The notes: generated by a model not told the origin, from the letters alone. Shown: positions 8,139 through 17,391, counted from the stretch's first letter. The stretch is DNA of 64,000 nucleotides from Rossellomorea marisflavi (GCF_009806575.1 NZ_CP047095.1:600001-664000), one strand, 5' to 3'. Made by a program: numbers and translations.

Positions 8139-8678
8139 ATGGATAGTGAAAAAGATCGATGTTCCCTGGAACTTGCACTGCAAGAAGCATCACAAGCATT
8201 GGAAGAGAATACGTATCCGGTTGGTGCAGTGATTGTGGATGGAGATGGGAAAATCGTTGCAACAGGACGCAATCGGGTCCATACGCGAAAGGATGCAACA
8301 GCGCACGCTGAAATGGAGGCGATCCGGAACGCAGGCGAATCCATATTCAAGGCTAAAGTGAATCGCGAACATTTTACGATGTATACCTCTTTGGAGCCTT
8401 GTCCGATGTGCACTGGCGGAATATTATTTTCCAATATTAGCCGGGTGGTCTGGCTGCTTAATGATGATATGGGGTTCGGAGGATATAAAAAAATACAGGG
8501 TGCGGAAGTATTCGATTCTAAATTTTGCAAAGTTGAAGCAGTGGAAGAGCCATTCAATGATCTGAAAGAGAGGCAAAAGGAATTAATGGCACGCTGGTTA
8601 ACTAATCATAACCACGTTCATAACCTTCGGAAGGTAGCTACCGAACAAGGAATTGAAAGGAAGAACGCAATACCGTAA
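8139..8678 (+). CDS. nucleoside/guanine deaminase-like zinc enzyme
   Basis: A 179-residue cytidine/deoxycytidylate deaminase-fold enzyme. The zinc site is clear: HAEME (His ligand and catalytic Glu) and SLEPCPMCTG (two Cys ligands). This arrangement is shared by guanine deaminase (GuaD), TadA and related nucleoside deaminases. The chromosomal context gives no tRNA or purine partner, so the substrate is uncertain. The ATG at 8139 follows AAAGGACGGGG. An inverted repeat overlaps its leader. Confidence 0.8.
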   Translation: MDSEKDRCSLELALQEASQALEENTYPVGAVIVDGDGKIVATGRNRVHTRKDATAHAEMEAIRNAGESIFKAKVNREHFTMYTSLEPCPMCTGGILFSNISRVVWLLNDDMGFGGYKKIQGAEVFDSKFCKVEAVEEPFNDLKERQKELMARWLTNHNHVHNLRKVATEQGIERKNAIP

Positions 8679-8732
8679 CATTAAGTAAGTGGTAAAACGA
8701 AGGTATCCAAAATAGGAAAGGCTGGGAATTAC

Positions 8733-8909
8733 ATGTTCAAAAGGTGGATCGGTTTCATCATTGTGTTACTCGGGGCAATCGGGCTGGTGGTCAATGTTTC
8801 ATTTTTTAAAGGCAGCGAATACTATGACGTCATTCGTGTGATTTCTGTTATCCTCTTCCTGGGTGGAGGTTTATTCGTACCGGGTTATCTGCGCACGGAT
8901 AAAGAGTAA
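8733..8909 (+). CDS. small two-helix membrane protein (58 aa)
   Basis: 58 residues starting MFKRWIGFIIVLLG, with two hydrophobic segments separated by SFFKGSEYYD. The ribosome site is weak. Unknown function; coding status rests on the clean membrane-protein pattern. Confidence 0.5.
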   Translation: MFKRWIGFIIVLLGAIGLVVNVSFFKGSEYYDVIRVISVILFLGGGLFVPGYLRTDKE

Positions 8910-9039
8910 GAAAACCAAGATTGATTCCTTTTCATGTTTACCTTGTTCAATTCAGGGAAAAGTTCCATCACTAGGAAGCCGCACTATACATAACGTTCAT
9001 AGCACTTTTTTTCGCGGCTAACTTAAAGGAGAGATGAGA

Positions 9040-10431
9040 ATGGAAGGTTTTCTGGATTGGGTAGGGAAGATATCGGAGTGGCTGTGGGGTCCGCCCCTCA
9101 TAGCCATATTGGGACTAACAGGATTGTATTTGACGATTCTGTTGGGTTTCATCCAGTTTCGGCACCCACTCTACATATTCAAGCAAACAATCGGAAGTGT
9201 ATTTAAAAAACCAAAAGGCGAAGGGACGGTCACACCCCTTCAGGCCCTGACATCGGCCCTGTCATCCACCATCGGTGCAGCCAATATCGTCGGCGTCCCG
9301 GCAGCAATCATGTTCGGCGGACCCGGCGCGGTCTTCTGGATGTGGGTCATCGCCATGATCGGAATGGCCCTGAAGTTTTCGGAAAGCGTCCTTGCCGTAC
9401 GGTACAGGGAAAAGAATGAACAGGGTGAGTTCGTCGGAGGTCCAATGTATTATATGACAAAGGGACTCAACATGAAGTGGCTGGGAACCTGGTTTGCTTT
9501 TGCCCTGATGATCGAATTGATCCCTAGCGTCATGGTACAGGGAAATGCCGTGTCTTCAACCGTTCAGGAAACCTTCAACATAGACGGCTGGATAACGGGT
9601 GTCATCGTTGCAGCGATCGTTCTACTCATCGTATTCGGAGGAATCAAGCGGATCGGGAAGGTAACGGAAATCTTCGTACCCTTCATGGCGCTCTTCTACG
9701 TCGGTGGTGCCATTGTGATTTTATTCATGAATCTCGGTGCCGTACCTGAATTCTTTAAACTGATTTTCTCCAATGCGTTCCAGCCTATGTCCGCGATGGG
9801 CGGATTTGCTGGTGCAGCCATTGCGGAAACCATCCGCTGGGGATTTGCCCGTGGACTCTATTCCAATGAAGCAGGACTCGGAACAGCTCCCATCGCCCAT
9901 GCCGCTGCTCAGACGGATCACCCGGTCAGACAAGGTTTATGGTCGATCATCGGGATTGTCATCGATACGATGATTGTTTGTACGGCAACAGCATTTGTTG
10001 TCATTTCATCTGGTGTGTGGACGGGTGAGAATGCCATGGATGATCCATCCGCTTTGACAACGCAGGCATTTTCTCAATACTTTGGGGATTTCGGAGGGAT
10101 TTTGGTGACACTTTCCTTGATCTTCTTCGTCCTCTCGACAATCATCGTCATCGTCTTTTATGGGGCGAAGCAGGCGGAATTCCTGTTTGGGCATAAATTC
10201 GGACAGGCGTTCAAGGTTGTGTATGTGGCCGGGATCATTCTCGGTTCGGTCGGTGCAGCCCAGACGATCTGGCAGTTCCTTGACCTCGCACTTGCGGCGG
10301 TACTGCTGCCCAATATCATTGCTGTGCTTCTTCTGAGTAAAGAGGTGAGAAGACTCACGACAGAGTTCTTTACGTCGGATCAGTATTATTTGAAGGATGT
10401 TGGGAAAACGAAAGGGAAGAAAGCTTCTTGA
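9040..10431 (+). CDS. alanine or glycine:cation symporter (AGCS family)
   Basis: A 463-residue membrane protein with about 11 hydrophobic segments, matching the AGCS family (AlsT/DagA type) that imports alanine, glycine or glutamine with sodium. Family signatures include the ALSSTIGAANIVGVPAA region and the block SNEAGLGTAPIAHAAAQTDHPVRQG. The ATG at 9040 is chosen because AAGGAG lies 8 bases upstream; the ATG at 9034 is too close. Which amino acid it moves cannot be read from sequence. Confidence 0.88.
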   Translation: MEGFLDWVGKISEWLWGPPLIAILGLTGLYLTILLGFIQFRHPLYIFKQTIGSVFKKPKGEGTVTPLQALTSALSSTIGAANIVGVPAAIMFGGPGAVFWMWVIAMIGMALKFSESVLAVRYREKNEQGEFVGGPMYYMTKGLNMKWLGTWFAFALMIELIPSVMVQGNAVSSTVQETFNIDGWITGVIVAAIVLLIVFGGIKRIGKVTEIFVPFMALFYVGGAIVILFMNLGAVPEFFKLIFSNAFQPMSAMGGFAGAAIAETIRWGFARGLYSNEAGLGTAPIAHAAAQTDHPVRQGLWSIIGIVIDTMIVCTATAFVVISSGVWTGENAMDDPSALTTQAFSQYFGDFGGILVTLSLIFFVLSTIIVIVFYGAKQAEFLFGHKFGQAFKVVYVAGIILGSVGAAQTIWQFLDLALAAVLLPNIIAVLLLSKEVRRLTTEFFTSDQYYLKDVGKTKGKKAS

Positions 10432-10437
10432 TGATAT

Positions 10438-10467
10438 GACCCCGTTTTGATACGGGGTCTTTTTTTG
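10438..10467 (+). terminator. terminator of the symporter gene
   Basis: GACCCCGT and ACGGGGTC arms with a 6-base loop, then seven T. Confidence 0.85.
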
Positions 10468-10522
10468 TGCGTTCTGATTTCTATGCCGGTTATCTGTTCC
10501 ACTGCGGATGGAAGGAGTTTTT

Positions 10523-10566
10523 GACCAATGATCATATGCAATGTGGCTCGTTCCGTTCCGCTGCGG
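10523..10566. repeat. 44-bp direct repeat, left copy
   Basis: Matches 10745-10788 at 41 of 44 positions. Its 3' half is the edge of structured repeat copy 1. Confidence 0.8.
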
Positions 10567-10670
10567 GAGCCCGCTTTCCACGGGGCTTGCGGTGAGCCTC
10601 CTCATTCTTGCGGGGTCTCACCTGCGCGCTATTCCCGTAGGAGTCGGACTCCCTCCGCTGCACTTCACTC
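10547..10670 (-). repeat. structured intergenic repeat, copy 1
   Basis: Contains the shared core GAGCCTCCTC...GCGGGGTCTCA and edge GTTCCGCTGCGG. Terminal arms 10565-10573 and 10645-10653 pair at 8 of 9 positions. Opposite orientation to copies 2, 3 and 5. Confidence 0.8.
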
Positions 10671-10744
10671 TGTGATAGGGGAGGGGGCTATGGGTTCGTG
10701 GTCCAGTGGAGATGGATCCACCAACTTGTTTGTGTGGAGTCAAT

Positions 10745-10788
10745 GACCAATGATCATAGGCAACGTGGGTCGTTCCGTTCCGCTGCGG
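10745..10788. repeat. 44-bp direct repeat, right copy (truncated structured repeat)
   Basis: Second copy of 10523-10566. The structured element breaks off right after GCTGCGG. Confidence 0.75.
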
Positions 10789-10926
10789 AATGGAAGAGGG
10801 TTATGGGGTTGATGTTTCAGCAGGTATATTCCTACCATTCTTTTAAGTTCTTATAGCACAGGTAAGTCCCATTAACTAAGAGCTGCATATGTACCCTGAC
10901 CCACCCATCCCCTTAAGAATCGAAGA

Positions 10927-11042
10927 GTGTATTGAAGCGGAAGGCGCTTGACTCCAGCAGAAAAGAGCGGCGAGACCCCGCAGGTACGAGGAGGCTCGAC
11001 GTCCTGCACACAGGAAAGCAAGCGCCTGCAGCGAAAAGAAAC
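10927..11042 (+). repeat. structured intergenic repeat, copy 2
   Basis: Core GAGACCCCGCAGG...GAGGAGGCTC. Arms GGCGCTTG (10943-10950) and CAAGCGCC (11019-11026) are perfectly complementary. Inverted relative to copy 1, 260 bp away. Confidence 0.8.
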
Positions 11043-11114
11043 AATCCCCATTCTATCAATCCCCACTAAATAGCCAATCTCTATTAAAAATATCAATAAG
11101 AAAATAGTACCACT

Positions 11115-11133
11115 AATAATGATAATCATTTTC
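11115..11133 (+). promoter_or_regulatory. Fur box 1 upstream of yclN
   Basis: Matches the 19-bp consensus GATAATGATAATCATTATC at 17 positions. It lies just upstream of the -35. Confidence 0.9.
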
Positions 11134-11142
11134 AATTAGTCG

Positions 11143-11172
11143 TTGACAGTCTATCAACCCCTCTTGTAATAT
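11143..11172 (+). promoter_or_regulatory. yclNOPQ promoter
   Basis: Perfect TTGACA (11143-11148), 18 bases, TAATAT (11167-11172), bracketed by two Fur boxes. Confidence 0.8.
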
Positions 11173-11186
11173 GGTTGTTATACAAA

Positions 11187-11201
11187 TGATAATGATTTTC
11201 A
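11187..11201 (+). promoter_or_regulatory. Fur box 2 at the yclN transcription start region
   Basis: TGATAAT-G-ATTTTCA, one mismatch to the 7-1-7 Fur motif TGATAATNATTATCA. Confidence 0.85.
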
Positions 11202-11238
11202 ATTGCAATTAAGTGAAAGGAAAGATTGAGGGTATGAC

Positions 11239-12201
11239 ATGATCGTGCTACTGAAAAAAAGATATTTACTGATTTTACTGATCCTCCTCTCAGCCCTTTC
11301 TTTATTTGTCGGAGTGAGCAGCATCTCGCCGGCAGATTTACTCAGCGGAAGGACCGATGAGGTGGAAGTGTTCCTGGTCAGCAGGCTGCCGAGGCTTGTG
11401 GCGATCCTACTGGCGGGAGCGGGGATGAGCATTGCCGGTCTCATCATGCAGAGCCTGAGCCGGACTAAGTTTGTATCTCCGACCACGGCGGGGACAATGG
11501 ATGCGACAAGGCTCGGGATCCTTGTATCGATGATCATTTTCGTCGAGGCATCCACGATGGAGAAGCTTCTTGTGGCGTTTGCCTTTGCCATGGCGGGCAC
11601 ATTCCTGTTCATGCAGATCCTTGACCGGATCAAGTTCAAGGATGCTGTCTTCATTCCCTTGGTGGGGCTGATGCTTGGGAATGTCCTGTCGTCGGTCACG
11701 ACTTTTTTCGCCTACAAGGCGAACCTCATCCAGAATATGTCTTCATGGCTGCAAGGAGATTTCTCCCTCATTATGAAGGGAAGATACGAGCTTCTATACA
11801 TAAGTGTACCGGTCATATTACTTGCCTACCTCTTCGCCAATCGCTTTACGGTTGCGGGAATGGGAGAGGAGTTTTCGAAGAATCTGGGGATGTCCTACAG
11901 GAGCATCGTGAACATCGGGTTGATCCTTACATCACTCGTTACGGTGGTCGTGATTCTGACGGTGGGGATGATTCCATTCCTCGGGCTCATCGTCCCGAAT
12001 ATCGTCTCCCTGTTCAAGGGGGATCACCTCCAGAAAACGCTGCCTCATACGGCCATCCTGGGAGCGATTTTTCTTCTCGTCTGCGATATCCTCGGAAGGG
12101 TCATTATTTTCCCGTATGAAATCTCCATCAGTCTGATGGTAGGGGTCATTGGAAGTGGGATCTTCCTCTACATGCTTTTAAGGAGGAAGGGATATGAGTA
12201 A
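11239..12201 (+). CDS. yclN: petrobactin-type siderophore ABC permease YclN
   Basis: A 320-residue FecCD-family permease with about nine membrane segments; GMIPFLGLIVPNIVSLFKGDH is the typical FecCD cytoplasmic-loop region that contacts the ATPase. It is the first gene of a four-gene operon whose order (two permeases, ATPase, binding protein) and binding protein match B. subtilis yclNOPQ, the petrobactin importer. Two Fur boxes flank the promoter. It overlaps yclO by 8 bases. Substrate is inferred from the operon match. Confidence 0.9.
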   Translation: MIVLLKKRYLLILLILLSALSLFVGVSSISPADLLSGRTDEVEVFLVSRLPRLVAILLAGAGMSIAGLIMQSLSRTKFVSPTTAGTMDATRLGILVSMIIFVEASTMEKLLVAFAFAMAGTFLFMQILDRIKFKDAVFIPLVGLMLGNVLSSVTTFFAYKANLIQNMSSWLQGDFSLIMKGRYELLYISVPVILLAYLFANRFTVAGMGEEFSKNLGMSYRSIVNIGLILTSLVTVVVILTVGMIPFLGLIVPNIVSLFKGDHLQKTLPHTAILGAIFLLVCDILGRVIIFPYEISISLMVGVIGSGIFLYMLLRRKGYE

Positions 12202-13144
12202 TCGGACAAAACTGACGCTATTGACGGTCGCTGCCCTTGTGGCAATAGGGGCTTACCTATTTTACGGGCTGAATGGCAGCTATGAGTATGCCCTGCCGCG
12301 AAGGGGGATGAAGACGCTAGCCATGATCCTGACGGGTGTAGCCATTGCCTATTCCACCGTGGTGTTCCAGACAATCACCCATAACAAGATTCTCACCCCA
12401 AGCATCATGGGACTTGATTCCCTCTACATGCTGCTACAGACGATCATGATCTTCTTCTTGGGATCGAGTCACTACCTGATGGTCAGTAAGAACGCGAATT
12501 TCTTTCTATCCATCGCAGCCATGATCGTGTTTGCTCTGCTGCTCTATCAGCTCATGTTCAAAGGGAGCAAGCAGCCGATCTACTTCCTGCTTCTCATCGG
12601 TATCATACTCGGGACGTTTTTCCAGAGTATATCCTCATTTCTTCAGGTCCTGATCGATCCGAATGAATTCCTGAGTGTGCAAGATAAGATGTTTGCAAGC
12701 TTCAACAATATCAGTTCCGACCTCGTTTGGGTGGCGGGAGGCGTCATTATCCTTGTGTTGATCTATGGGTGGAGGCAAATGGCTGAACTTGACGTTGTGT
12801 CGCTGGGCAGGGAAACGTCGATCAATCTGGGGATCCCGTACGACAAAGTCGTGAGACGTATGCTCGTCCTATCATCGATCCTGATTGCCGTCTCGACGGC
12901 ACTGGTGGGTCCCATCACCTTTTTCGGACTTATCGTGGCCAATCTCAGCTACCAGATGTTCAAGACGTACCGCCACGGCATCCTTATCGCAGGTGCCGCA
13001 ATCATCAGCGTCATTGCCCTGGTGGGCGGTCAGTGGCTCGTGGAACGGATCTTTACGTTTTCTACGACCCTCAGTGTCATCGTGAACTTTATCGGAGGGC
13101 TCTACTTTATCTATCTATTATTGAAGGAGGCGAAGTCATCATGA
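12194..13144 (+). CDS. yclO: petrobactin-type siderophore ABC permease YclO
   Basis: 316 residues, second FecCD-type permease. Many membrane segments are visible, with the conserved GPITFFGLIVANLSYQ loop near residue 240. It pairs with YclN as a heterodimeric channel. It overlaps yclN by 8 bases and yclP by 4 bases, showing tight translational coupling within the iron-regulated operon. Confidence 0.9.
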   Translation: MSNRTKLTLLTVAALVAIGAYLFYGLNGSYEYALPRRGMKTLAMILTGVAIAYSTVVFQTITHNKILTPSIMGLDSLYMLLQTIMIFFLGSSHYLMVSKNANFFLSIAAMIVFALLLYQLMFKGSKQPIYFLLLIGIILGTFFQSISSFLQVLIDPNEFLSVQDKMFASFNNISSDLVWVAGGVIILVLIYGWRQMAELDVVSLGRETSINLGIPYDKVVRRMLVLSSILIAVSTALVGPITFFGLIVANLSYQMFKTYRHGILIAGAAIISVIALVGGQWLVERIFTFSTTLSVIVNFIGGLYFIYLLLKEAKSS

Positions 13145-13902
13145 TCGAGATCAGGGGATTGTCGAAGAAGTATGGGAAGAAAAAAGTGGTGGCCGACGTG
13201 TCGGTCACGATTCAAAAGGGTCAGATCACTTCGTTCATCGGTCCGAACGGTGCCGGGAAATCCACCCTGCTTTCCATGGTGAGCAGACTCCTGGATTCCG
13301 ATAGCGGGGAAGTCATCATCGATCAGCATGATAGTAAAAAGATCAAATCGAATGATATGGCGAAACGGGTGGCCATCCTGAAACAGTCCAATTTCCTGAA
13401 TGTGCGCTTAACGATCAAAGAGCTCGTCTCATTTGGCCGCTTCCCCTATTCAAAGGGGAGGCTGACGGAAGAAGATGAAAAGGTGGTTCAGCAATCCATT
13501 GAGTATATGAATCTGAAAGAGCTTCAGGATCAATATCTCGAGGAATTGTCGGGAGGTCAGAAACAGCGGGCGTTCATCGCCATGGTCATCGCCCAGGACA
13601 CGGATTATATCCTGCTCGATGAGCCGCTTAATAACCTTGATATGAAGCATTCTGTGCAGATCATGAAGATCCTCCGAAAGCTGGTGGATGAACTGGGGAA
13701 GACGGTTCTCATCGTCCTCCACGATATTAATTTCGCTTCGGTCTATTCCGACCGGATCGTGGCCATGAAGGAAGGGGCAGTCGTCAAGGAGGGACCGACA
13801 CAGTCGATCATCCAGACGCACTCCCTGAAGGAAATCTATGATATGGACATACCCGTCCAACAGATGGACAACTGCAGGATCTGCGTGTACTTCAATTCAT
13901 AA
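13141..13902 (+). CDS. yclP: petrobactin-type ABC ATPase YclP
   Basis: 253 residues. Walker A GPNGAGKST, signature LSGGQKQR, Walker B YILLDEPLNNLD and the switch His in LIVLHDINFA are all present. It powers YclNO. The start at 13141 (MIEIRGLSKKYG) follows AAGGAGG; the longer open frame upstream lies inside yclO in another frame and is not coding. Confidence 0.93.
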   Translation: MIEIRGLSKKYGKKKVVADVSVTIQKGQITSFIGPNGAGKSTLLSMVSRLLDSDSGEVIIDQHDSKKIKSNDMAKRVAILKQSNFLNVRLTIKELVSFGRFPYSKGRLTEEDEKVVQQSIEYMNLKELQDQYLEELSGGQKQRAFIAMVIAQDTDYILLDEPLNNLDMKHSVQIMKILRKLVDELGKTVLIVLHDINFASVYSDRIVAMKEGAVVKEGPTQSIIQTHSLKEIYDMDIPVQQMDNCRICVYFNS

Positions 13903-13931
13903 AAAAACATATAAAAGGAGAGAAATCAATC

Positions 13932-14867
13932 ATGAAAAAATGGACATTCCTTGCTTTAACACTGGCAATCTTACTTTTACTGGGGGCATGCGGAAAGAAA
14001 GAAGAATCCTCCTCTTCGGCTGCATCGGACGACAAGACAATCACCATTAAACACGAACTGGGAGAAGCGAAAGTAAAAGAAAATCCGGATAAAGTCGTCG
14101 TGTTCGACTTCGGTGTCCTTGATACGCTTGATGAACTTGGCATTAAAGTGGATGGTGTCCCGCAAGCGGCTGTCCCTCCGTACCTTGAGGACTATAAAAA
14201 CTCCGATTACACCAATGTCGGCAGTCTGAAGGAACCCGATTTCGAAGCCATTCATTCCTTGAAGCCCGATGTGATCTTCATTTCGGCGCGTCAGGCGGAC
14301 CTTTACGATGAATTCGCCGAGATTGCCCCGACAGTGTATATCCCTGTGGACAGCACGGATTATGTAAATTCATTCAAAAGCAATATGAACACCATTGCGA
14401 AGATCTTCAACAAACAGGATGAAATGAAGAAGGAGCTTGCAGAGGTCGATAAAGAAGTGAAAAGCATCCAAGAAGAAACGGAGTCCCTCGATTCCAACGC
14501 CCTTGTGATCATGGGAAGTTCAGAGGACATCAGCGCATTCGGACCGGAGTCCCGTTTCGGGATCATCCATGACGTCTTCGGATTCAAACCAGCTGATGAT
14601 GGAATCGAGAAATCTACACACGGTCAAAAGGTGACCTATGAATATGTGAAGGAGCAGAACCCTGGTATTCTGTTCGTCATCGACCGGGACGCGGCATTCG
14701 ACCCGAAAGCAAGCATCAAGGAATCGTTTGAAAATGATCTTGTCAAAAAGACGGAAGCCTTTGAAAACGACCATATCATTTACCTGAACGGAGCAGAATG
14801 GTACCTGTCAGGAGGAGGTCTTCAATCCATGAAACATATGATTGAGGATGCGAAAAAAGCACTTTAA
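13932..14867 (+). CDS. yclQ: petrobactin-binding lipoprotein YclQ
   Basis: A 311-residue iron-siderophore binding lipoprotein. The signal peptide ends in lipobox LLGAC (Cys at about 21). Mature features shared with B. subtilis YclQ include VVVFDFGVLDTLDELG, NVGSLKEPDFEAI, the ISARQ stretch, STHGQKVTYEYV and AEWYLSGGGLQSM. It would be membrane-anchored outside and deliver Fe-petrobactin or related catecholate/citrate siderophores to YclNO. Ribosome site AAAAGGAGAG. Confidence 0.93.
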   Translation: MKKWTFLALTLAILLLLGACGKKEESSSSAASDDKTITIKHELGEAKVKENPDKVVVFDFGVLDTLDELGIKVDGVPQAAVPPYLEDYKNSDYTNVGSLKEPDFEAIHSLKPDVIFISARQADLYDEFAEIAPTVYIPVDSTDYVNSFKSNMNTIAKIFNKQDEMKKELAEVDKEVKSIQEETESLDSNALVIMGSSEDISAFGPESRFGIIHDVFGFKPADDGIEKSTHGQKVTYEYVKEQNPGILFVIDRDAAFDPKASIKESFENDLVKKTEAFENDHIIYLNGAEWYLSGGGLQSMKHMIEDAKKAL

Positions 14868-14913
14868 TAGAGAATGATAACCCATTTTCAAAGAGGCTGG
14901 GACATAAGTGTTT

Positions 14914-14988
14914 TGGTCATAGTAAAAAGCGAATTCATTTGCCTAGGATCAGGCAAATGAATTCGCTTTTTTATTTGTTCCATGACCA
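14914..14988. terminator. 20-bp perfect hairpin (terminator) with outer complementary arms
   Basis: Stem 14925-14944 pairs exactly with 14951-14970 around a 6-base loop, followed by a T run. Outer 7-base arms TGGTCAT (14914-14920) and ATGACCA (14982-14988) are also complementary. It ends the ycl operon. Confidence 0.85.
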
Positions 14989-15006
14989 TGACGATTTTAT
15001 TGTTTC

Positions 15007-15128
15007 CAGCGGTTGATTGGAGTGCAAGACGCAGACTCCTGCGGGAAGGGTAGCTGATTGGAGACCCCCTCAGGCATGCCGAGGAGGCTCACGGGTTACC
15101 CGTGGAAAGCGAAGTCTTGCACGGAAAT
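15007..15128 (+). repeat. structured intergenic repeat, copy 3
   Basis: Core GGAGACCCCCTCAGGC..GAGGAGGCTCAC. Arms GTGCAAGAC (15022-15030) and GTCTTGCAC (15114-15122) are perfectly complementary, with a sequence unlike the arms of other copies. The rest of the yclQ-psuK gap (15129-15306) is AT-rich with no clear gene. Confidence 0.8.
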
Positions 15129-15306
15129 CATGAGCGGTATAAAGAACATAAACCCCTTTTCTTGTTGTGGAAATAAACGCATGAGTCGTGCCTTTATTCC
15201 CTTAATTCTATATTTTAAAAAATATATTTAAATTCAGACTTGTTTATTTTTGGACAAAAGTTTAAAATATTAACAAATGTTACATTTTTTTATAGGGGTG
15301 GAGTGA

Positions 15307-16401
15307 GTGAACGAAAAAGAGAAGCTTTTGCTTACCTACATAGAAGAGAATCCTTTCATGACCCAGCAGGAAATATCCGAGCGGAGCAATATGTCCCGAT
15401 CGGCCGTGGCAGGTCATATATCGAGTCTCATGAAGCAAGGAAAGATTCTTGGACGTGCCTACGTACTTCCAAGAAGAAAAGGTATCACCTGTATCGGAGG
15501 TGCCAATGTAGACCGGAAATTTCAGTTCATCGACCGGATGATTCCTGAAACGTCCAACCCCGCAACAACAGAACAAACGACAGGCGGCGTGGCCAGGAAT
15601 ATCGCTGAGAATCTGGGCAGGCTTGGAAGTGAAGTCAACCTTGTGACTGTAGTCGGGGAGGACACGGAAGGAAGCTGGATCCTCGATCAAACGAAGACGC
15701 ATGTCGACATATCCGCTTCCCAGAGGCTGAGTGAAGCAACGGGTACCTATTCGGCCATCCTGGATGTAGATGGGGAGATGATGTTTGCCCTCGCAGACAT
15801 GAATATCTATGAGAAGATCGATATTCCGTTCATTGAAAAGCGGTGGGCCGTCATCGGGTCATCGGAGATGGTGATGCTGGATACGAACTTCCCGCCTGAT
15901 GTGATTGAATACATCATCAGACGATGTGCATCAGAAGGGGTACCGTTGACGATCATCCCGGTATCTGCTCCCAAAGTGAAGCATCTTCCCGAATCATTGG
16001 AAGGGGTTACCTGGTTCATCTGCAATAAAGGAGAGGCCGAGATGTATCTCGGCATGGAAATCGAAACGGAGGGCGATTTCTTTAAAGCCGCCAAAGCCAT
16101 CACGCAGCGCGGAGCCGAACGGGTGGTCATCACGAGAGGTGAGATGGGTCTGATCTACTACACGGCCTATCAGGAAGCAAGTGCGATCCTGCCGCCTAAG
16201 GTGGATGTTGCTGATGTGACGGGGGCAGGGGACGCACTAGTTGCAGGCATCATTTATGGCTATCTGAAAGGCTCTGATACAGACGGTTCCTGTCGGATCG
16301 GCGTTTCCTGCTCCACCATTACGATCCGTTCTCATTTTACCGTCTCCCCGACCTTGAATCAGGGGAATCTGCAAGAAGAATTCAGCAGTTATTTCAATTA
16401 A
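15307..16401 (+). CDS. psuK: pseudouridine kinase with N-terminal winged helix
   Basis: 364 residues. An N-terminal helix-turn-helix (about 5-55, MTQQEISERSNMSRSAVAGH) precedes a PfkB/ribokinase-fold kinase with GGVARNIAENLGRLG (sugar-binding region) and DVTGAGDALVAG (anion hole and catalytic Asp). It phosphorylates pseudouridine to the 5'-phosphate, the substrate of PsuG encoded next. The HTH suggests it may also regulate, a feature seen in several Firmicute PfkB proteins. Starts at GTG 15307 after GGGGTGGA. Confidence 0.85.
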   Translation: MNEKEKLLLTYIEENPFMTQQEISERSNMSRSAVAGHISSLMKQGKILGRAYVLPRRKGITCIGGANVDRKFQFIDRMIPETSNPATTEQTTGGVARNIAENLGRLGSEVNLVTVVGEDTEGSWILDQTKTHVDISASQRLSEATGTYSAILDVDGEMMFALADMNIYEKIDIPFIEKRWAVIGSSEMVMLDTNFPPDVIEYIIRRCASEGVPLTIIPVSAPKVKHLPESLEGVTWFICNKGEAEMYLGMEIETEGDFFKAAKAITQRGAERVVITRGEMGLIYYTAYQEASAILPPKVDVADVTGAGDALVAGIIYGYLKGSDTDGSCRIGVSCSTITIRSHFTVSPTLNQGNLQEEFSSYFN

Positions 16402-16419
16402 ATCGGAGGAATGAAAATC

Positions 16420-17355
16420 ATGGATTTGACATCATATTTGGAGTTTTCTAGAGAAGTACAAGAGGCGCGTCAATCAGGACAAGCAATCGTGGCACTCGAG
16501 TCCACGATCATTTCCCACGGAATGCCGTATCCACAAAACGTGCAGATGGCAAGGGAAGTAGAAGATATCATCCGGGAGAAGGGTGCCGTACCGGCCACCA
16601 TTGCCATCCTGAATGGGAAAATCAAGATTGGTCTGTCCGATGAGGAATTGGAGTATCTTGGTCAGGCAAAGGATGTCATCAAAGCGAGCCGAAGGGACCT
16701 TCCTTATATCCTGGCATCGAAGAAAGATGGAGCGACTACGGTTGCCGCGACCATGATCTGTGCCGAGCTTGCCGGGATTGCCGTCTTCGTGACAGGAGGA
16801 ATCGGTGGGGTCCATCGAGGTGCCGAAACGACGATGGATATTTCCGCAGACCTTGAAGAGCTGTCCATGACGAATGTGGCAGTCGTATGTGCAGGTGCCA
16901 AATCGATCCTCGATATCGGATTGACGATGGAATACCTTGAGACAAAAGGTGTACCGGTACTGGGCTTTGGCACTGCCAAGCTACCTGCATTCTACACTCG
17001 ATCCAGTGAGTTCGATGTAAACTACAAGGTCGATACCCCTGAAGAAACAGCGGGCGTATTAAAGGCCAAGTGGGAAATCGGCTTGAACGGAGGGGTGGTC
17101 ATTGCCAATCCGATCCCTGAAGAGCATGCCATGGATGAAGCGGAGATCACGGCTATGATCGAAAATGCGTTGAAAGAAGCGGAAGAACAGCACATCAAGG
17201 GTAAAGACAGTACGCCATTCCTTCTTGGGAAGGTAAAAGAGCTTACTGAAGGCAAGAGCCTTACAGCCAATATCGCCCTTGTGAAGCACAATGCCGAGGT
17301 GGGTGCGGAGATCGCTGTACACTATGCAGCCCAAACCCAGCAACAAACCGTTTGA
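16420..17355 (+). CDS. psuG: pseudouridine-5'-phosphate glycosidase
   Basis: 311 residues, aligning over its length with E. coli PsuG (YeiN). Recognisable blocks are [60 protein letters not shown] and [15 protein letters not shown]. It splits pseudouridine 5'-phosphate into uracil and ribose 5-phosphate, completing the two-step salvage path with PsuK. The ATG at 16420 is chosen because GGAGG ends 10 bases before it; an ATG at 16411 is adjacent to that site. Confidence 0.95.
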   Translation: MDLTSYLEFSREVQEARQSGQAIVALESTIISHGMPYPQNVQMAREVEDIIREKGAVPATIAILNGKIKIGLSDEELEYLGQAKDVIKASRRDLPYILASKKDGATTVAATMICAELAGIAVFVTGGIGGVHRGAETTMDISADLEELSMTNVAVVCAGAKSILDIGLTMEYLETKGVPVLGFGTAKLPAFYTRSSEFDVNYKVDTPEETAGVLKAKWEIGLNGGVVIANPIPEEHAMDEAEITAMIENALKEAEEQHIKGKDSTPFLLGKVKELTEGKSLTANIALVKHNAEVGAEIAVHYAAQTQQQTV

Positions 17356-17360
17356 TCCAT

Positions 17361-17391
17361 CAGCCTGAGCCGCAGCAGCTCAGGCTTTTCT
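17361..17391 (+). terminator. terminator of psuKG
   Basis: AGCCTGAGC (17362-17370) and GCTCAGGCT (17378-17386) then TTTT. Confidence 0.85.

Noticed and set aside
10006-10605. Long minus-strand open frame over the symporter end and a repeat
   Set aside because: It is antisense to a clear AGCS gene, has no ribosome site and has a composition unlike a real protein.
10432-11238. Insertion sequence or transposon remnant in the repeat-rich gap
   Set aside because: No transposase fragment or target-site duplication was found; the structured repeats have covarying arms in place of fixed terminal inverted repeats.
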